Source of the DNA: Punica granatum
Taxonomy: Eukaryota; Streptophyta; Magnoliopsida; Myrtales; Lythraceae
Assembly: GCF_007655135.1 (NCBI RefSeq)
Contig: NC_045127.1
Span: 41,923,538 to 41,987,537 of the forward strand
Length of the DNA stretch: 64,000 nucleotides
Reading direction: 5' to 3'
The notes under the pieces: generated by a model
The model's database searches: none
Seen by the model: only the letters and a program-made list of their open reading frames with translations
What the model was told of the DNA's origin: nothing
Shown here: positions 23,625 through 35,919 of the stretch, in pieces
Numbering within the stretch: position 1 is the first letter of the stretch
Layout: the number at the start of each line of letters is the position of its first letter
Position numbers and translations under genes: made by a program

Positions 23625-24250
23625 TACATATATATGTGTGTGTGTGTGTGTGTCTTCTCACCAAAATGGAATGCAATTTTGCGGCGTCATATCTAGCTAT
23701 TCACCAAATATGTATATACCGACGCATGTGTCTACATACAAATATATATATATATATATGGCCAAGCTAGACCTAGCTAGCTTCCAAGACGCAAATAATG
23801 GAACTATTTATTACTTTTTAGCATTATCTTTTTTTTTTTCTTTTTTGCAGTTATATGCCTAGTAAACGAAAAAAAAGAAGAATAAAATGACACAAGCCGT
23901 TGTACTAATGAGATAAAACTTGAAATACTTTTGTTATTAGAAGAGAGTACATACGACTATCCTACGTTTCCTTTCTTTGTTTGTTATCATTATAACAATC
24001 CGTAACTAGCTATAGCTATAAATTAATTAACATTTTCTTTTTTTCTTTAAATAAAAAGAAGTCTAAGCAGACTTAATAATAAAGGACGTTTCGAGAAACG
24101 AATATAAACGGAGGACACGTAAATGTCCACTTATTATTGTCAAATTCAGAATCTTATATTTCTTGAACATGTAAAATTTCGCTGATTTTTTTTTTTTACA
24201 TATTACTATTATATGTACATATTTTTATTTGATATATAATATACATACAA
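23625..24250 (-). promoter_or_regulatory. MYB 5' flank with (CA)n leader
   Basis: Reading upstream of the start codon, a (TG)n/(CA)n run (23635-23653) sits about 10 bp before the ATG and an (AT)n run lies at 23741-23758. AT-rich TATA-like strings (tatatac near 23715) occur between them, but no single TATA box stands out. The CA run is likely in the 5' UTR and could vary in length among cultivars. Confidence 0.4.
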
Positions 24251-24255
24251 CTTTG

Positions 24256-24507
24256 CTACTCGTAGAAAAGAGAGGAGGGTGAGCCTGTTGCTTTCAATAG
24301 AGAGCCGAGAGTTTTGGGGACGTCGTGCTTATTTATTAACCATCCACATATGTGCAGATGCTCCTTTGTCGTTTCATACTGCAACGCGTAGGAAATATAA
24401 TAAAATAAATAAATAAAAATAAAAAAATCGGATTCTGAAAAGGCAATAGACAGCGACAGCTCAGTTTTGCAGCACAATTTTGTCACGTCCTTTAGACCCA
24501 ATTTCAA
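24256..24507 (-). other. Open frame, unrecognised
   Basis: An 83-codon minus-strand frame 630 bp upstream of the MYB start. It has no domain I recognise and an AT-rich hydrophobic middle. A separate minus frame at about 24545 reads METVEGNYLRNTIEIGSKG before a stop, so a degraded exon is possible. I would not call it a gene. Confidence 0.15.
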
Positions 24508-24717
24508 TGGTGTTTCTCAAATAGTTTCCCTCAACTGTCTCCATCCTGCCACATATAAACACAATGTCAAAAAAAAATAGAGACAGTCAACTCCAATATA
24601 AGTGTCTGAACTCAAGTCTCTCATCCAGATTCACATACATATTATATTAATTAGATGAATATAACTACTATTATATATTAATATATATTCTTAACAGTTT
24701 TAATTAATTAAATATAA

Positions 24718-25062
24718 TTAAAAAATACAAAAAAAATATTTAATGGATAGTAAAAAATGTAAACATGGAGCTTTAACATCGTCTACGTTGAAGTCGATAC
24801 TCTCTAGGCCGTCGGTTGGAAATGGAGTGAATGGTGAACTCCCCGGTGTCAAATGTGGGGATTGATTGGATGAGCAACACTTGTAGATGCCAAACTCGTG
24901 CCACCCATAAATCGAGAGGGTGAACACGCATGTCCATTATTTGGAGAAGGATATGGATGATGATAATATGGATTATGATAATTTGGAGGGAGAAAATTAG
25001 GATTTAGAGAGGGAATATTTGGATTCTAGGAATTTGGATTTTGGGAAAAGTTCAAATTTTGC
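24718..25062 (-). pseudogene. Relic resembling PIF/Harbinger-associated ORF1 N-terminus
   Basis: The minus strand reads Asn/Pro/Phe-rich sequence (MQNLNFSQNPN, then PNIPSLNPNF, PPNYHNPYYHHPYPSPNNG) and then PFPTDGLESIDFNVDD. This composition and order are typical of the N-terminal part of the Myb/SANT-like protein that accompanies PIF/Harbinger transposons. Only this part is present, with a stop and a frame change inside. The identification is by resemblance only. Confidence 0.4.
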
Positions 25063-25065
25063 ATA

Positions 25066-25795
25066 AATCTTTTTCTTTTATCATTCATATCCTTAACTTT
25101 TCATTTTGTTTCATTTTAATCCTAAAAAGAAGATCGAAAGGGAAGGGGGGTCGGGACGGCCAATCGGCGACCCCGACCCCTCCACCGAGGTCGCCGATAC
25201 CCACAGAGGACGCGGTGATATCGATGGAGGGGTTGGGGTCACCGGTTGGCGGCCCCAACCCCGAATCGATCGAGGACTCCGAGTCAAAGGCCCCCAGTTG
25301 ATTCAGGGTTGGGGTCGTCGATTGACCCCTCCATCGAGGTCACCGATACCCACGGAGGATGCCGGCAACCTCCGTGGAGGGGGTCGCCGATTGGTGGCCC
25401 CAATCCCGAATCGACCGGGGACCTCCAACTCGGATTCCTCGATTGATTCGTGGTTGGGGCAGCCAATCGGCGACCCCGATCCCTCCACCGAGATCGCCCG
25501 CGTCCTCCATGGGTACCAGAATCCTCGGCGGAGGGGTCGGAGTCGCCGATTGGCGGCCCCAACCCCGAATCGACCAGGGACCTCTGACTTAAAGTCCTTG
25601 GTAAATTCGGTGTTGGGACCGCTAATCGGCTACCCCGACCCCTCCACCGAGGTCGCCGGCTTCATCTGTGGGTATCGGTGACCTCGGTGGACACCCCCCT
25701 TTTCTTTCGATTTTCTTTTTAGGATTAAAATGAAACAAATGAAAAGTTTAAGTAAGAATGATAAAAGAAAAAGATTTAGAATCAAAATAATTAAA
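25066..25795. mobile_element. GC-rich foldback element with tandem core
   Basis: Inverted arms of about 80 bp (25066-25150 and about 25690-25795) both read aaatctttttcttttatcat ... tttcattttaatcctaaaaa ... gatcgaaag inward. Between them lies a GC-rich core of about 3.5 tandem units of roughly 150-160 bp, each containing the blocks aatcggcgaccccgacccct, ggttggggtc and cccgaatcga. The core is open in several frames, which produces Gly/Arg/Pro-rich chance proteins. The abrupt GC change against AT-rich surroundings and paired arms mark it as one mobile unit. No target duplication is clear. Confidence 0.7.
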
Positions 25796-25799
25796 AGAT

Positions 25800-27908
25800 T
25801 AAACATTGAGGACTGAAAATGGAAAAAAAATTAACGCCGTAACCCCTTATGTTTAGCGGAGCAAATCACATGGGGGCTAATTGTTCCAAACTAAAGAACA
25901 TAATGCGATTTGTTCCGACCCCAATCCACAATGAGATTTTTGTCTTTTTCCCAACATAAAAAGTAAAAAGATATATTTTCTAGCAAATTACAAAAAACAA
26001 TCCGTATTATGCTAATTTCATTAAAAATGTAATATTTTTGACGTAATTTGGTCTATTTAGGCATCCACATGAACTTTTGGTTAGAGGCACTATATCGGAC
26101 CAAATTGATTAAAATTAACGTGGATAGTTAGGTTAAAATGGTGATAAAAATTCTTCAGGGACTGAACAGTTGGTGTGGAAAAAGTTAAAGAATGGCGGTG
26201 ATAGTTTGGTCAGCTTGGTTATACGTTGTAAGATTGTGGATATAATTCTTGTCAATGAGATGATTATTTTTTACGTTCAGCTTCCTCTAGTATCCACCAT
26301 CCATTATTTCAATTGTAGCAAATCTTTATAAGAGATTAAGGAAAGAGAGGGAGGGAAAAATTGTGAGATCATCCCGATGCTAGCTAGTGGGTGATTTTTT
26401 CACGTAAAGTATGAGTTGATTTAATTTCTTATTAATTCAGGATTTTCTCTTTATTTTTTATGTGAAATTGATCATTATTCTTAATACAAATATGTTCCCA
26501 CGTGACAACATGTGATTATAACACTTGATCTACACGTGCAACATGGAATTGAGCACCCGTTCTCAAAAACTGAGTACAAGCCAAGCTCACTTCCGTACTC
26601 GAAATTTATAACTAAGAGCTGGCTTTTTAGTTTTTTATGTGAGAACAGAGAACGAAAGCATTGGTGTTGACTAACCACGTTGATAATCCTGCTTCGACTC
26701 GTTTTTTAAATTACAAAAAAGGCACATAGATTCAATGTGAGAAAATTAAAAATTAAATAAGTATGCACATACATAAAGAAACGACCAAACGTATATAATT
26801 TTTTATTCATAAAAAGGAATGCGCATCATTACACTTTAATGCAACTATTTTTAGTGACTTTCACGGCATCGTGAATCTCTCTAGGCTATACACGTTTCTT
26901 TTCCCCACTCTCCGACATCTGTGTGTTCATAACTTCCCGGAATGGAATATCCTAAGTTCTCAATTTGAAATGAACGAATCTTAATTGGCTCGCATGTCAA
27001 CATATATGAAGTGCGTGTCCAACAGTCCAAATGTGAGCAATGATCCACGCGTAACAATGGGTTACCAGTGAAACGTATATTATATCATTAGTATACTGTT
27101 GAACTAGATAGACCACAAGTACATTTATGCCAAGGAAAATACCTCGATTCGGAAATGTTGTCGTTTTATAGTTTAGTCAGATTTTATAATTATGATATAT
27201 TAAGATTAGTTGTTTAAGCATGCAATGCATGATTTTGTAATTCTTAATAATTATTTGTAGATATATATTGGAATAATAAGATGAATATCTTTCGAGGGGT
27301 ATCATTCATTCCTGCATGCTTGACTTTAGCCTCATTCTGGGAATGAAGCATCTAAAATTACTTCCCTTAATCTTCAATTTTCTGAAATTCGAAACTTATA
27401 TTCTTCTAGATGATACTATTTGTCACTCAATTAATAGTTTACTGTTCTGGTTCATGCTTCAGAAGTGAGGGAGTCTAATACGCCTTTCAAAATATTGTTT
27501 ATTTCTCAGCAGAAAAAGGGGGGAAAAACAAAATGAGCAAAAATCTTTTAACTAGTTAACTAGCTTGAAATTAATGCAGACATTTTGCTGCCTAATGATA
27601 TCTTGGTCAACTCTGACGCGCGCGTGCGAATAATTGCTCCATCATTCATGACAAATATGAAGGTGATTTTTAAGGGTGAAAATTTCCTGGCATCTGTGTT
27701 TGTGCAACGTAAGACCTGATAGAGGATGGATACAGATACCCATAGAGAGCATATTATACATTATCATTATACATTGTAATATAATATATATATATATATA
27801 TATAATATACAGGTCCCTCTCTTCATTCTTATGGCGAGTGGGGTTAGTTTTCCACCCACGGGACCCACTCCCTCTTTTTAACCAAAAAAAGATTTAACTT
27901 TTTAAAAT

Positions 27909-27943
<35 letters not shown>

Positions 27944-28720
27944 CGTGTACATCACCTCATATGCGAAACATAACGGGTCTCGATTAATTTAGATTTGAGT
28001 AGGGTCGGTCCCTCCATCGTGAATTTTCTCCGTTCATAAGATTCTAATCCAAAACCTTATTTTAGGGGAAAATGCGTCAAACCACCTTAATAGACATATC
28101 TTGATAATAATATATTTATTGAAGTATGAATAAACATTTTGATTGATTTAATTAGCCTCATATGCAAATATTTTATAGTAAAATGCAAGATTACGCTAGC
28201 CTATGACTAATGAGACTAATCCTTGCTCGCTTTGGCATTGACTTAAGCATGGATAACAGGTGCTTTTAATGAATTTCGAGCACGTGCATTGCAAGTAAAG
28301 TTCGTCACTTAAAATTACCGGTGTTACTTATATGGTCTATTATATTATGATCGTGCTATTCTAATTAAAAATTATTGAAATTTCAAATTAAGTTTAGTAA
28401 AATAATGTTGGCTTTTATAACTTATGATGTATTATTAGAATTCTTATTTAGAAAATCTGAATAATATATTAGCAATGAAGAGTTCATATATTTATACATA
28501 AATAGTTTTATCATTAGTTACAATTATACTCAATATCAATTATTACATAAACTGATATGATAAATCAAAAGATAGATGAAATTTTTTTTCGTCCCACAGT
28601 ATATAATTTATATTGCTCATCATTACCTTTGTGGGTTGATTCAAATGATTTAACAATTGTTCCTTTTAAATGAGGTCTTGAATTCGAGTATTGTGAATAA
28701 AAAAAATTCACGCTGTAAGA
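25800..28720. other. AT-rich non-coding stretch
   Basis: I see no gene. It contains (TA)n microsatellites near 27781-27803 and 27911-27941 and one reversed copy of SINE family B (27972-28075). Short frames here lack recognisable content. Confidence 0.5.
27972..28075 (-). mobile_element. SINE family B copy
   Basis: The reverse complement reads aaggttttggattagaatct ... ggagaaaattcacgatggag ... gaccgaccc. It matches the order of blocks in the copies at 28625-28725 and 37630-37750 (aaggtcttgGATTCGAGtct, gaaaattcac/atcttcgct, gaccgacctgattcg). Confidence 0.45.
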
Positions 28721-28725
28721 GTTTA
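28625..28725 (+). mobile_element. SINE family B copy
   Basis: gtgggttgattcaaatgatt ... gaggtcttgaattcgagtat ... aaaattcacgctgtaagagt. The ttgaattcgag string sits where a tRNA-derived box B would be. Truncated at its 3' end. Confidence 0.45.
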
Positions 28726-29321
28726 TCATTATGGGCCGTTTGTTTCGATGTAAAGTGAGAACTTTACATTGTAAAGTTCGAACTTTGTATCAAATTTTAC
28801 AATGTTTGAATGCAAAGCTAACCAATGTAATACTTTCACGAGTTAGAATTTTACAACCATGGTTGGTAAAGGGTTTGCATCCGAAACGGGTAGAATTGTT
28901 TGATCACAACGGAGATTACGGTCATGGGGCCCACATTTATCTCTGTAAAAATAAATTATATATTATATTATCACACATATTCTCGGTAATCTAATATACT
29001 TTCCCAAACACAATAATTTTACATTTCAAACTACAAACTAGAAAAAAAAAAGTTTCATAATTAAAATTTTCTTCCAATCTTCATTTTCCCTGTAATTTAA
29101 TAATATACGAACGAATTGCCCTCTTAATGAATTGATGCGATTTAAACTGGAATAATAGGGCGAATTAAGTTTTCGGATATAAGGGTGAAAAAAAACTTGC
29201 TCTTCATCATCATCATCAATTGATGCTATAACTTCAGCAGGGCCTGCATGCAGTGGGAATAGAACAAATTTGTCCCAGCAAAACACGGCAATGGAGGGCC
29301 CCAATTATTTTAGAAAATTTA

Positions 29322-29458
29322 TTCAGTCTTGGGACGGAATCAGTCTAGTTGAATATAGTCGATTGAAAATGTAACATAGTCGATTATACTTTACTCTATT
29401 CGACTATATTCATTTTGCAATCGACTATGTTCAATTGGATCGGTTTTAACCCGAGACC
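29322..29458. repeat. Imperfect palindrome / small foldback element (about 137 bp)
   Basis: The left arm (gtcttgggac ... tagttgaatatagtcgattg) pairs with the right arm read in reverse (ggtctcgggt ... caattgaacatagtcgattg). The centre (ttatactttactctat) is unpaired. The tatagtcgat motif recurs four times. It could be a very small MITE; no target duplication is evident. Confidence 0.55.
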
Positions 29459-30130
29459 GGATATGCTCCCATTTTTTTTATGGGAATGCGCCAATTTGAA
29501 AAAGAAAATGCGTAGAGACTCGTTCGACTACAACGGCCCATCACTATCAGGTGCTTTTTTGCCTTTTGCTGTAATACAAATGCATAATGTTATATGTATA
29601 GGTGATTTCATTCATAGCCTCACATGCTCCCTCCTTGTCTTTTCAGCTTCCATAATTGCTACACGTGTATATGGAACGTATGTGAGAGCGTATTGTACAT
29701 GTATAGAGATATATGTACATATACAATTGAGAGTTTATGCCCCTAATAGTATATGTATATACCACAACAGATTGAGGGAGTATATTAGAGAATTATATGA
29801 GATGTCTGTAAACTATGAGAATTTTGATATAATTATGTAAATTATTTTGATAAGGTTTATGGATTTAATATAAGGGTTAAAAGTAAAACGAAATAAATGA
29901 GTATATAAGTTTCATTAGTGAGAATTGAAATCAGAACTTTTTATTTCCAAGTTGACATCCTATGTTACTATAATCTTCCCTCATTATACTTTACATATTA
30001 TGAGTACATCCCGAGGTCATTTAGTTGGATTACAACCGGTCCACCACTCTACTACTCGCGGTTTAGAGCCTCAAAGACTCAAACCCTAACCCTAATAGTA
30101 TGTACAAACCCTTCCATCTTGGAAAGTACA

Positions 30131-30140
30131 TACACATTGA
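30131..30140 (+). repeat. MULE-2 target site duplication, left
   Basis: tacacattga, identical to 35137-35146, directly abutting the first base of the inverted repeat. With its partner it fixes the element ends to the base. Confidence 0.9.
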
Positions 30141-30667
30141 GGGAAAATTACTTGGGCGACACAAAACTTTTTAAGTTATAATGCGAATGATACAAATCCT
30201 TTTTTTTGTAACAATTTGGTACAAACATATCAAATTGTTTCAATCAAGTCCAATCCGTCAATTTCCGCCGAAGCCATGAAGTCTTTCTGACGTGGCACAT
30301 GACGTAATAAATCGTATCATACATAAACTCAATGCTTTTAGCATGATGTAAAAAATTGGTATAAAACTTTTATTAAAATGTAACGAAATGGTACAAAACT
30401 TTTCGCATGATGTAACAAATTGATATAAATAACTGAACAAATGACAACTACACCCAATTACAATAATAAAAGGGCAGATTGTTCTTTCCAAATCTCAACA
30501 AGAGGAACATTAAAAAAATAATATTGCTCTTTAAACTTATAACAAAAGGGGTACAATATTCTTTCCACAACAAAAACATCAAAAAAAGTCGACAATATTG
30601 TTTCTACTAGTATGAAAAGGGGCAATACAAGGCCAGCAACTATACCCAATCAGTTTCAACATGAGTA

Positions 30668-33255
30668 TTAAAAATGCAGCATTTGCAATCTCAAATAAAT
30701 ATGAACATCAAAACGACATTCTATATCCCAATTGCCAACATGTGGTGGTTGGCTCAAAGAATCTGATGTCTTTGCCTTCTTTTGTGTTGTTAGTGGCTCC
30801 TGGCTAAGAGAATTTGGAGCAGATCCATTACATGTGTTTTTGCTTCCCTTGCCTCCCCTTTTAAGAGACCCAAAAGGCCCTATTCCTCCCTTATTTGTCC
30901 TTTGACTCGAAGATCTTGAAGTAGATGCAATAGGTGGATTTGGTGGTGGCAGGAACATCCTAATAAACTGAGACTCAAATTGGTCATGAGTAGGTGGAAC
31001 AAGTGGTTGGGGAGAAGCCTGAGGATCTAAATAATCAATAACTGTAAAAGTTTCACATTTTCATGAAAATGTGTATGTATTTGATATGTATACCTGGGTA
31101 ACATTGCTTTTGATGAACTTTGATCTATGAAGATGTAGACTAGCAGATGGGGGCTTGGTAACACTATCATATGTTCTCCTCCTCTTTTCTTGTAAGTAGC
31201 TTACAAAACAAAGAATTAATTCGTTGAAATGAATGAATATAAGGAATATATATTTGTCTAGCAATAACTCGCAATGTTTTGTTGGTTGGAACTTCCACTT
31301 TGCAGATCTTGCTCTGTGTTTGAAAGACCTGTTGAAGCATTGCTTCATCTCTTTTTACAAGTATTTTTATGATGACCATCTTCTTTGCATATTGATCATC
31401 TCATTTTCATGTAGTCTTCGTTTCCAATAATCTCGGTGCCATCTTTAGCAACTCGTATAGTTTGCTCATCAAGACCCTTTCTCCTAACAGTTTGGGGTCT
31501 ACCCTTTTTTGGCTTCAAGGGAGGAGGTTTTACTGGTTCCAAACTAGTCGGGTCATAATCATCTAGATCTCTTAATGAGTAGATAACTAGTCCAAAGAAA
31601 GCTTTGAAGCTTGCAACACTATAGATAGGATAGATAAAATATTTTGTCTTCCTCCTTTCTCTTTGTATACATGCAATTACATGGTGACAATAGATACTTG
31701 AGAGTTGCCGTCGCCTGCAAGTACATGTCAAAACAAGCAAATCTACCACATAGAGCTTCTCAGCAATAGTCGCACCAAACTTACCTACCCCAGACTCAAT
31801 TGGTCAACACCCTGAGGCCTACTCCTTATACTTTTGAACTAACTCCTTGATAACATAACTAAAAAAAAAAAACACTGTCAGCAAGTCCCATGAGTAAATA
31901 GGCATTTAAGTATGTTCAAATAAATTGACACAGATATGCAAGTAAACTTAATCAATTTTCAATAAAACCATACCTTCTCCTTATCTCCCATAAAAGTCCA
32001 GGAGGAGGAATCATCAATATTCAAGTCTATTGCCAGATTTTCTAATAACCATGACCATGATTCTTTATTCTCCATCTCCATCACCTCAAATGCTATAGGA
32101 TACATGCAATTATCTGCATCCATTCCCACTGTGGCTAGGAGCTGTCCATTGTATCTTCCCTTAAGCCAACACCCATCCAATCCAATTAATGGCCTACAAC
32201 CCGTTAGGAAACCCCTCTTTTAAGCATCAAAACATACATACATATTCTTGAAGATGTAATGGTCAGTCCTTATTAAAATAGAGGAACCATGATTGGTCTT
32301 TCTTAATTATTCAGAATAGTCTCATAATTTTGCATATTGTTTCTCGTCTGAACTCCTTAACAAGGTCAGAGCATAATTCATTACCCTCCATAGCTTCATC
32401 CTGTTGCATTTGGCCTTGAAGGCATAGTCAAACTGATGTGCAAAAGACTTGAAGGACCAGTTTGGGTCAGCCTGGAACTGAGCCTTATAAGTCTCACCTA
32501 GCCACTTATAAGTGATATATATGTCAGGAACCTCCTTCCCACATGTGTGTTTGTCCATACACTTCTTAATTTGAAATGCATTGTGCATTTTATTCTATGG
32601 TGACCTTAGCATCCATCGCAATTCTTACACTTTACATTGACTCTGTCCTTTTCATTCCTCACTATGGCCATGTTGACTTAATTCAGGACACCATATTGCT
32701 TAACAGCTTCCTTTAACTCCTTCGTTGTTCCAAACAACATACCATTTACAAACTTTGGATCTTGCAAGTCTCTTTCTCGCCTGAATTATGGCAATCCACT
32801 TGCACTCCCACCTTCATCGCCAGAGTCTATACTTTGGAAGCCATCAGACTCATCACATCACATTTATCCCCAGCCTCCCAATCACCTTCTTCACCGGTAA
32901 CATCGACATGTGGTTCTTCTCTGGTTTCAAAAGGGTGGCTACTCCTCTTCCCATGTCGAATGTCTTCTTGCAATGCAACATTCACATCCACCAGATCCAC
33001 ATCATCTGTCATGTCATTATCAATATCATTCAATTCAGAATCCTCATCCGCATTCAATTCAGAACCCTCATCCTAAGCTTTTTCATCTTGTTTTCTAAAA
33101 ACCTCCATATGAAAATTTACATACTCAAAGTCCTCTTGGACATTGACTGAAGGCACATCTATGTTTGCATCTCCCACAACCTCCCCTGCATCTCCAATAC
33201 CTTCCTTTGCATCTCCTGCATTTCCTACAACCAAAAACCAAAACTCAATCATCAT
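30668..33255 (-). pseudogene. MuDR-type MULE transposase, broken and internally deleted (MULE-2)
   Basis: Reading the minus strand: an acidic N-terminal linker (33255-32827), a DNA-binding part (KELKEAVKQYGV, then VKCKNCDGC), and HTCGKE with the K-F/DY block typical of MULE transposases (32588-32322). The catalytic start LIGLDGCWLKGRYNGQLLA follows, with the second Asp in FMGDKEK (32180-31959). A splice donor (AAG|GTATGG) follows DKEK, and a polypyrimidine acceptor ends near 31860. The segment expected between the second Asp and the SWIM finger is largely missing. The SWIM finger (C-x-C...C-x-H, 31725-31681) and a Pro/Ser-rich C-terminus (to 30668) follow. Stops lie in several places (for example the Leu-Asn-stop and Cys-stop near 32700-32620 and after YAKL near 32322). 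No PB1-like domain was found upstream. Confidence 0.8.
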
Positions 33256-33854
33256 AAATGTTTAACAAGGGCTAAAAAAGTAAAAAGCCTTTGACTTTCT
33301 AAACATAATAATTGTGATCCTAGTTGACCACTCAATATCGACCAAAGAAGTTTACTCTGCTATGGAGCGCTAACAATATGGGTCATGATAATAAAATATT
33401 GGAAGAGAAGAGCAATAAATATGTCGTGTATATAAAAAGGAAGAAGAAAGTAGAAGGGGAGAAACTTGAGGACCTAGGAAATGAAGGGAAGAATGATAGA
33501 GGTATCTTGAATAATTCATATTCTGCTTCAATGTTTGTTTTGCTTTAATGTTTGAAGTAGCTATGGTTGAAAACTAACTGTCATGTACTAAACTTTTTTT
33601 TTCTTGTACTTGCTTTCTTTGGTTTTGCAAAAGATGACTTTTTCTTTTTCTAAAAAGAAAAAGTCAAAGCTAAGTTTATATAGGCTGAAAATATCCAAGT
33701 GTGGTAGGGAGAAATTTTCATTCTGTAAATGGTCCGCTAAGGTTTATGATAAATGATCAGCGCATGATTAGATAAATTTGAAACAGAAGTTCTTATGACT
33801 CCCGTACTTGGCCATGAACATATTCGGGATGGACTGTATAGATAGAAAAGCCAC

Positions 33855-34420
33855 AATTTAGAGGTAGTAACATGTCCTAAGAGTCAGTCATAATGAACGA
33901 TATTGTTGTTGCAAATTTGAATCTTTTTACACTTTTTTTTGAAGAAGCAAAAGAAAAGAGACTGAAAATAGAGGAATGAAAAAAAATCCAACAGCAACTT
34001 TGCCACTCAATCAAGATGATCAAATGCTAAAAGTAACGAGTTTCGTTGCCCCAATAAGAGCAAAAAGAACTTAGAGGCACCTAAAGTATATCAAAAAGAA
34101 AATACTTGCTAAGAGTCAGTTGTAAAAAACCATATTATCATTGCTAGTTTGATTATTTTTATTCTTTTCGGGAGAAAATGAGGATGAGAAAACTCAAAAT
34201 AGAGTGACGAAGAAGAACCCAACTATTATATTGTTGCTGAGCCGAGATGATCATATGCTGGGCACATTCAGTCAGAGGCAGTAACATGTGCTAAAGTACA
34301 TAAAACAAAAAATATTTGCTAAAGAGTCAGTCATAACGAACCACATCATTGCCGCAAGTTCGAATCTTCTTATTCTTTTCGGAAGAAAAAGAGAATTAGT
34401 AAACTCAAAACAGAGCAATG
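33855..34420. repeat. Subterminal triplicate repeat in MULE-2 (period about 205-215 bp)
   Basis: Three diverged copies begin near 33860, 34075 and 34275. Shared blocks are gaggcagtaacatgtgctaa, aagagtcagtcataacgaac, gcaagttcgaatcttctta and attcttttcgggagaaaa, followed by aaactcaaaa.agag. Repeats just inside MULE ends are often transposase-binding or promoter regions. The gttcgaatc block also resembles a box B, so an old SINE triplication is an alternative. Confidence 0.6.
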
Positions 34421-35193
34421 AATCAGAGACTCAATTTTCCCTCGAAGATTTTGAAAATGCCATCTGCCACAAAGACAACAATTTGGTTCTCACAATAGAG
34501 ACTCACTCAACACTACTGCAGTTGCTTATAAAGGATGATGGTCGTCAACAGTAACTTATCACCAGCAACACCAGATAATTCAAGCTTACACACCTTTTGA
34601 CTTCACCCAAAACCTAAAATCTAAACCACAGACATTATCGACACGGTAAGCTAATAGATTACTTACCATACACGGAAGCAGGGTCCAAGGAGCTTAGATC
34701 GTGAGACATTGCAAACAAACCAAAACCTTACATGTGTTCTAACTCCTCTCATAGCCTGCAACGAAACCTTAGCCTACTCGCAAGTAGAAGGAGAGAAAAT
34801 TGAGAAACAACCACTGTCATCGTCTCCCCTCAACTCTCTATTTTGTCTTCTCTCTCAAGTTTTGCATTTTGTCTTTTAATTTGTGTTTTTTTTTCAGCCA
34901 CTGGATTATTTGTCGCCTTAGGAACGCGTGTTTTAAGTTTTCAGCCACATATGATACGACTTATCACGTCAGTTGCCACATCAAAAAGACTTCACGACGT
35001 CAGCGGATATTGACATATTGGACTTGATTGAAACAATTTGATACGTTTTGTACCAAATTATTACAAAAAAAAAAGAAAGATTTGTATCGTCCACGTTACA
35101 ACTTAAAAAATTTTGTATCGCCCAAGTAATTTTCCCTACACATTGATATAGACATAACATAAACATACTAAGAATAGGAGGAAAGAAGTTTAC

Positions 35194-35275
35194 TATAAAT
35201 AGAGGAGGGGCTAAAGGAAAACTAACTCATTCCATTCTCTCACTACACACTCTCTCTCTCTCTCCAGATTTCTCT
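35194..35275 (+). promoter_or_regulatory. Promoter-like TATA box and CT-rich leader
   Basis: TATAAATAG at 35194-35202 is followed 50-70 bp later by a (TC)n run (35251-35265) and a ctctctccgccgtctccctc segment, the layout of a plant core promoter with pyrimidine patch. No coding region follows downstream (35310-36880 is AT-rich with chance frames). It may be the remnant start of a lost gene or of an LTR. MULE-2 ends only 48 bp upstream. Confidence 0.35.
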
Positions 35276-35919
35276 CTCCGCCGTCTCCCTCGGCGAGCTT
35301 GAAGCTCATCGCACATATATGTATGTATATATTTATATGCTGAGACTGTGTTTTTGCCTTCTTTTTTTGTTTTTTTTTTTTACTGTCTTCTTACAAGGTT
35401 TCCTTTTCGGCGCAATGTTATGTATCATCATTTTTCGTATACATTCTTGGCCACACTATAGAAGGATAATTCTAGGCGACACGAACGTATACGTTTTCCT
35501 TTACCTATAATTCTGTATTTTTGTTCTTCCACGGACAAAATGAAAAGACAAAGAAAACTGTCGAACTGTTATTTTCTTTTTCGGGGATACAAACGTAAGA
35601 ACGAACAAATATAAATGTTTTTACAGTCGTCCGTCTATATACACGCATATATATATATATATATATATCTGAAACCCTTAATTTACGTGAAAGATCAAAA
35701 CCAACTGTTCATATTCACTCCTGAAATGCAAAGCTAACAATTCGTTCGGTAACGGCCGAGGATAGCTACTCATCAAATAAAATAAAAAAAATTATAAAAA
35801 AGGCCGAGAATAGCTCCAAAATTAATATTCTCCACTTTCCAATCTTCATTTTTTTTTGTTAATTAACAAGAAATGTTAAGTATTCAATAATTGACGATAA
35901 TGAAAAAAAGGTGTTGGAC

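Larger units (their letters stand above)
30141..35136 (-). mobile_element. Mutator-like element MULE-2 (about 5.0 kb)
   Basis: Terminal inverted repeats at 30141-30320 and 34951-35136 start GGGAAAATTACTTGGGCGA on both sides. A perfect 10-bp direct repeat, tacacattga, flanks the element (30131-30140 and 35137-35146), within the 9-11 bp range known for MULEs. A minus-strand MuDR-type transposase relic lies inside (33255-30668), and a triplicated block occupies the region inside the right arm (about 33855-34420). Confidence 0.9.

Noticed and set aside
25106..25681. 191-codon Gly/Arg/Pro-rich frame and overlapping frames on both strands
   Set aside because: They lie in the GC-rich core of the foldback element; frames are open on both strands because of composition.
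30060..30100. Telomere-like aaaccctaaccctaa
   Set aside because: Only two units; this is frequent by chance and not an interstitial telomere array.
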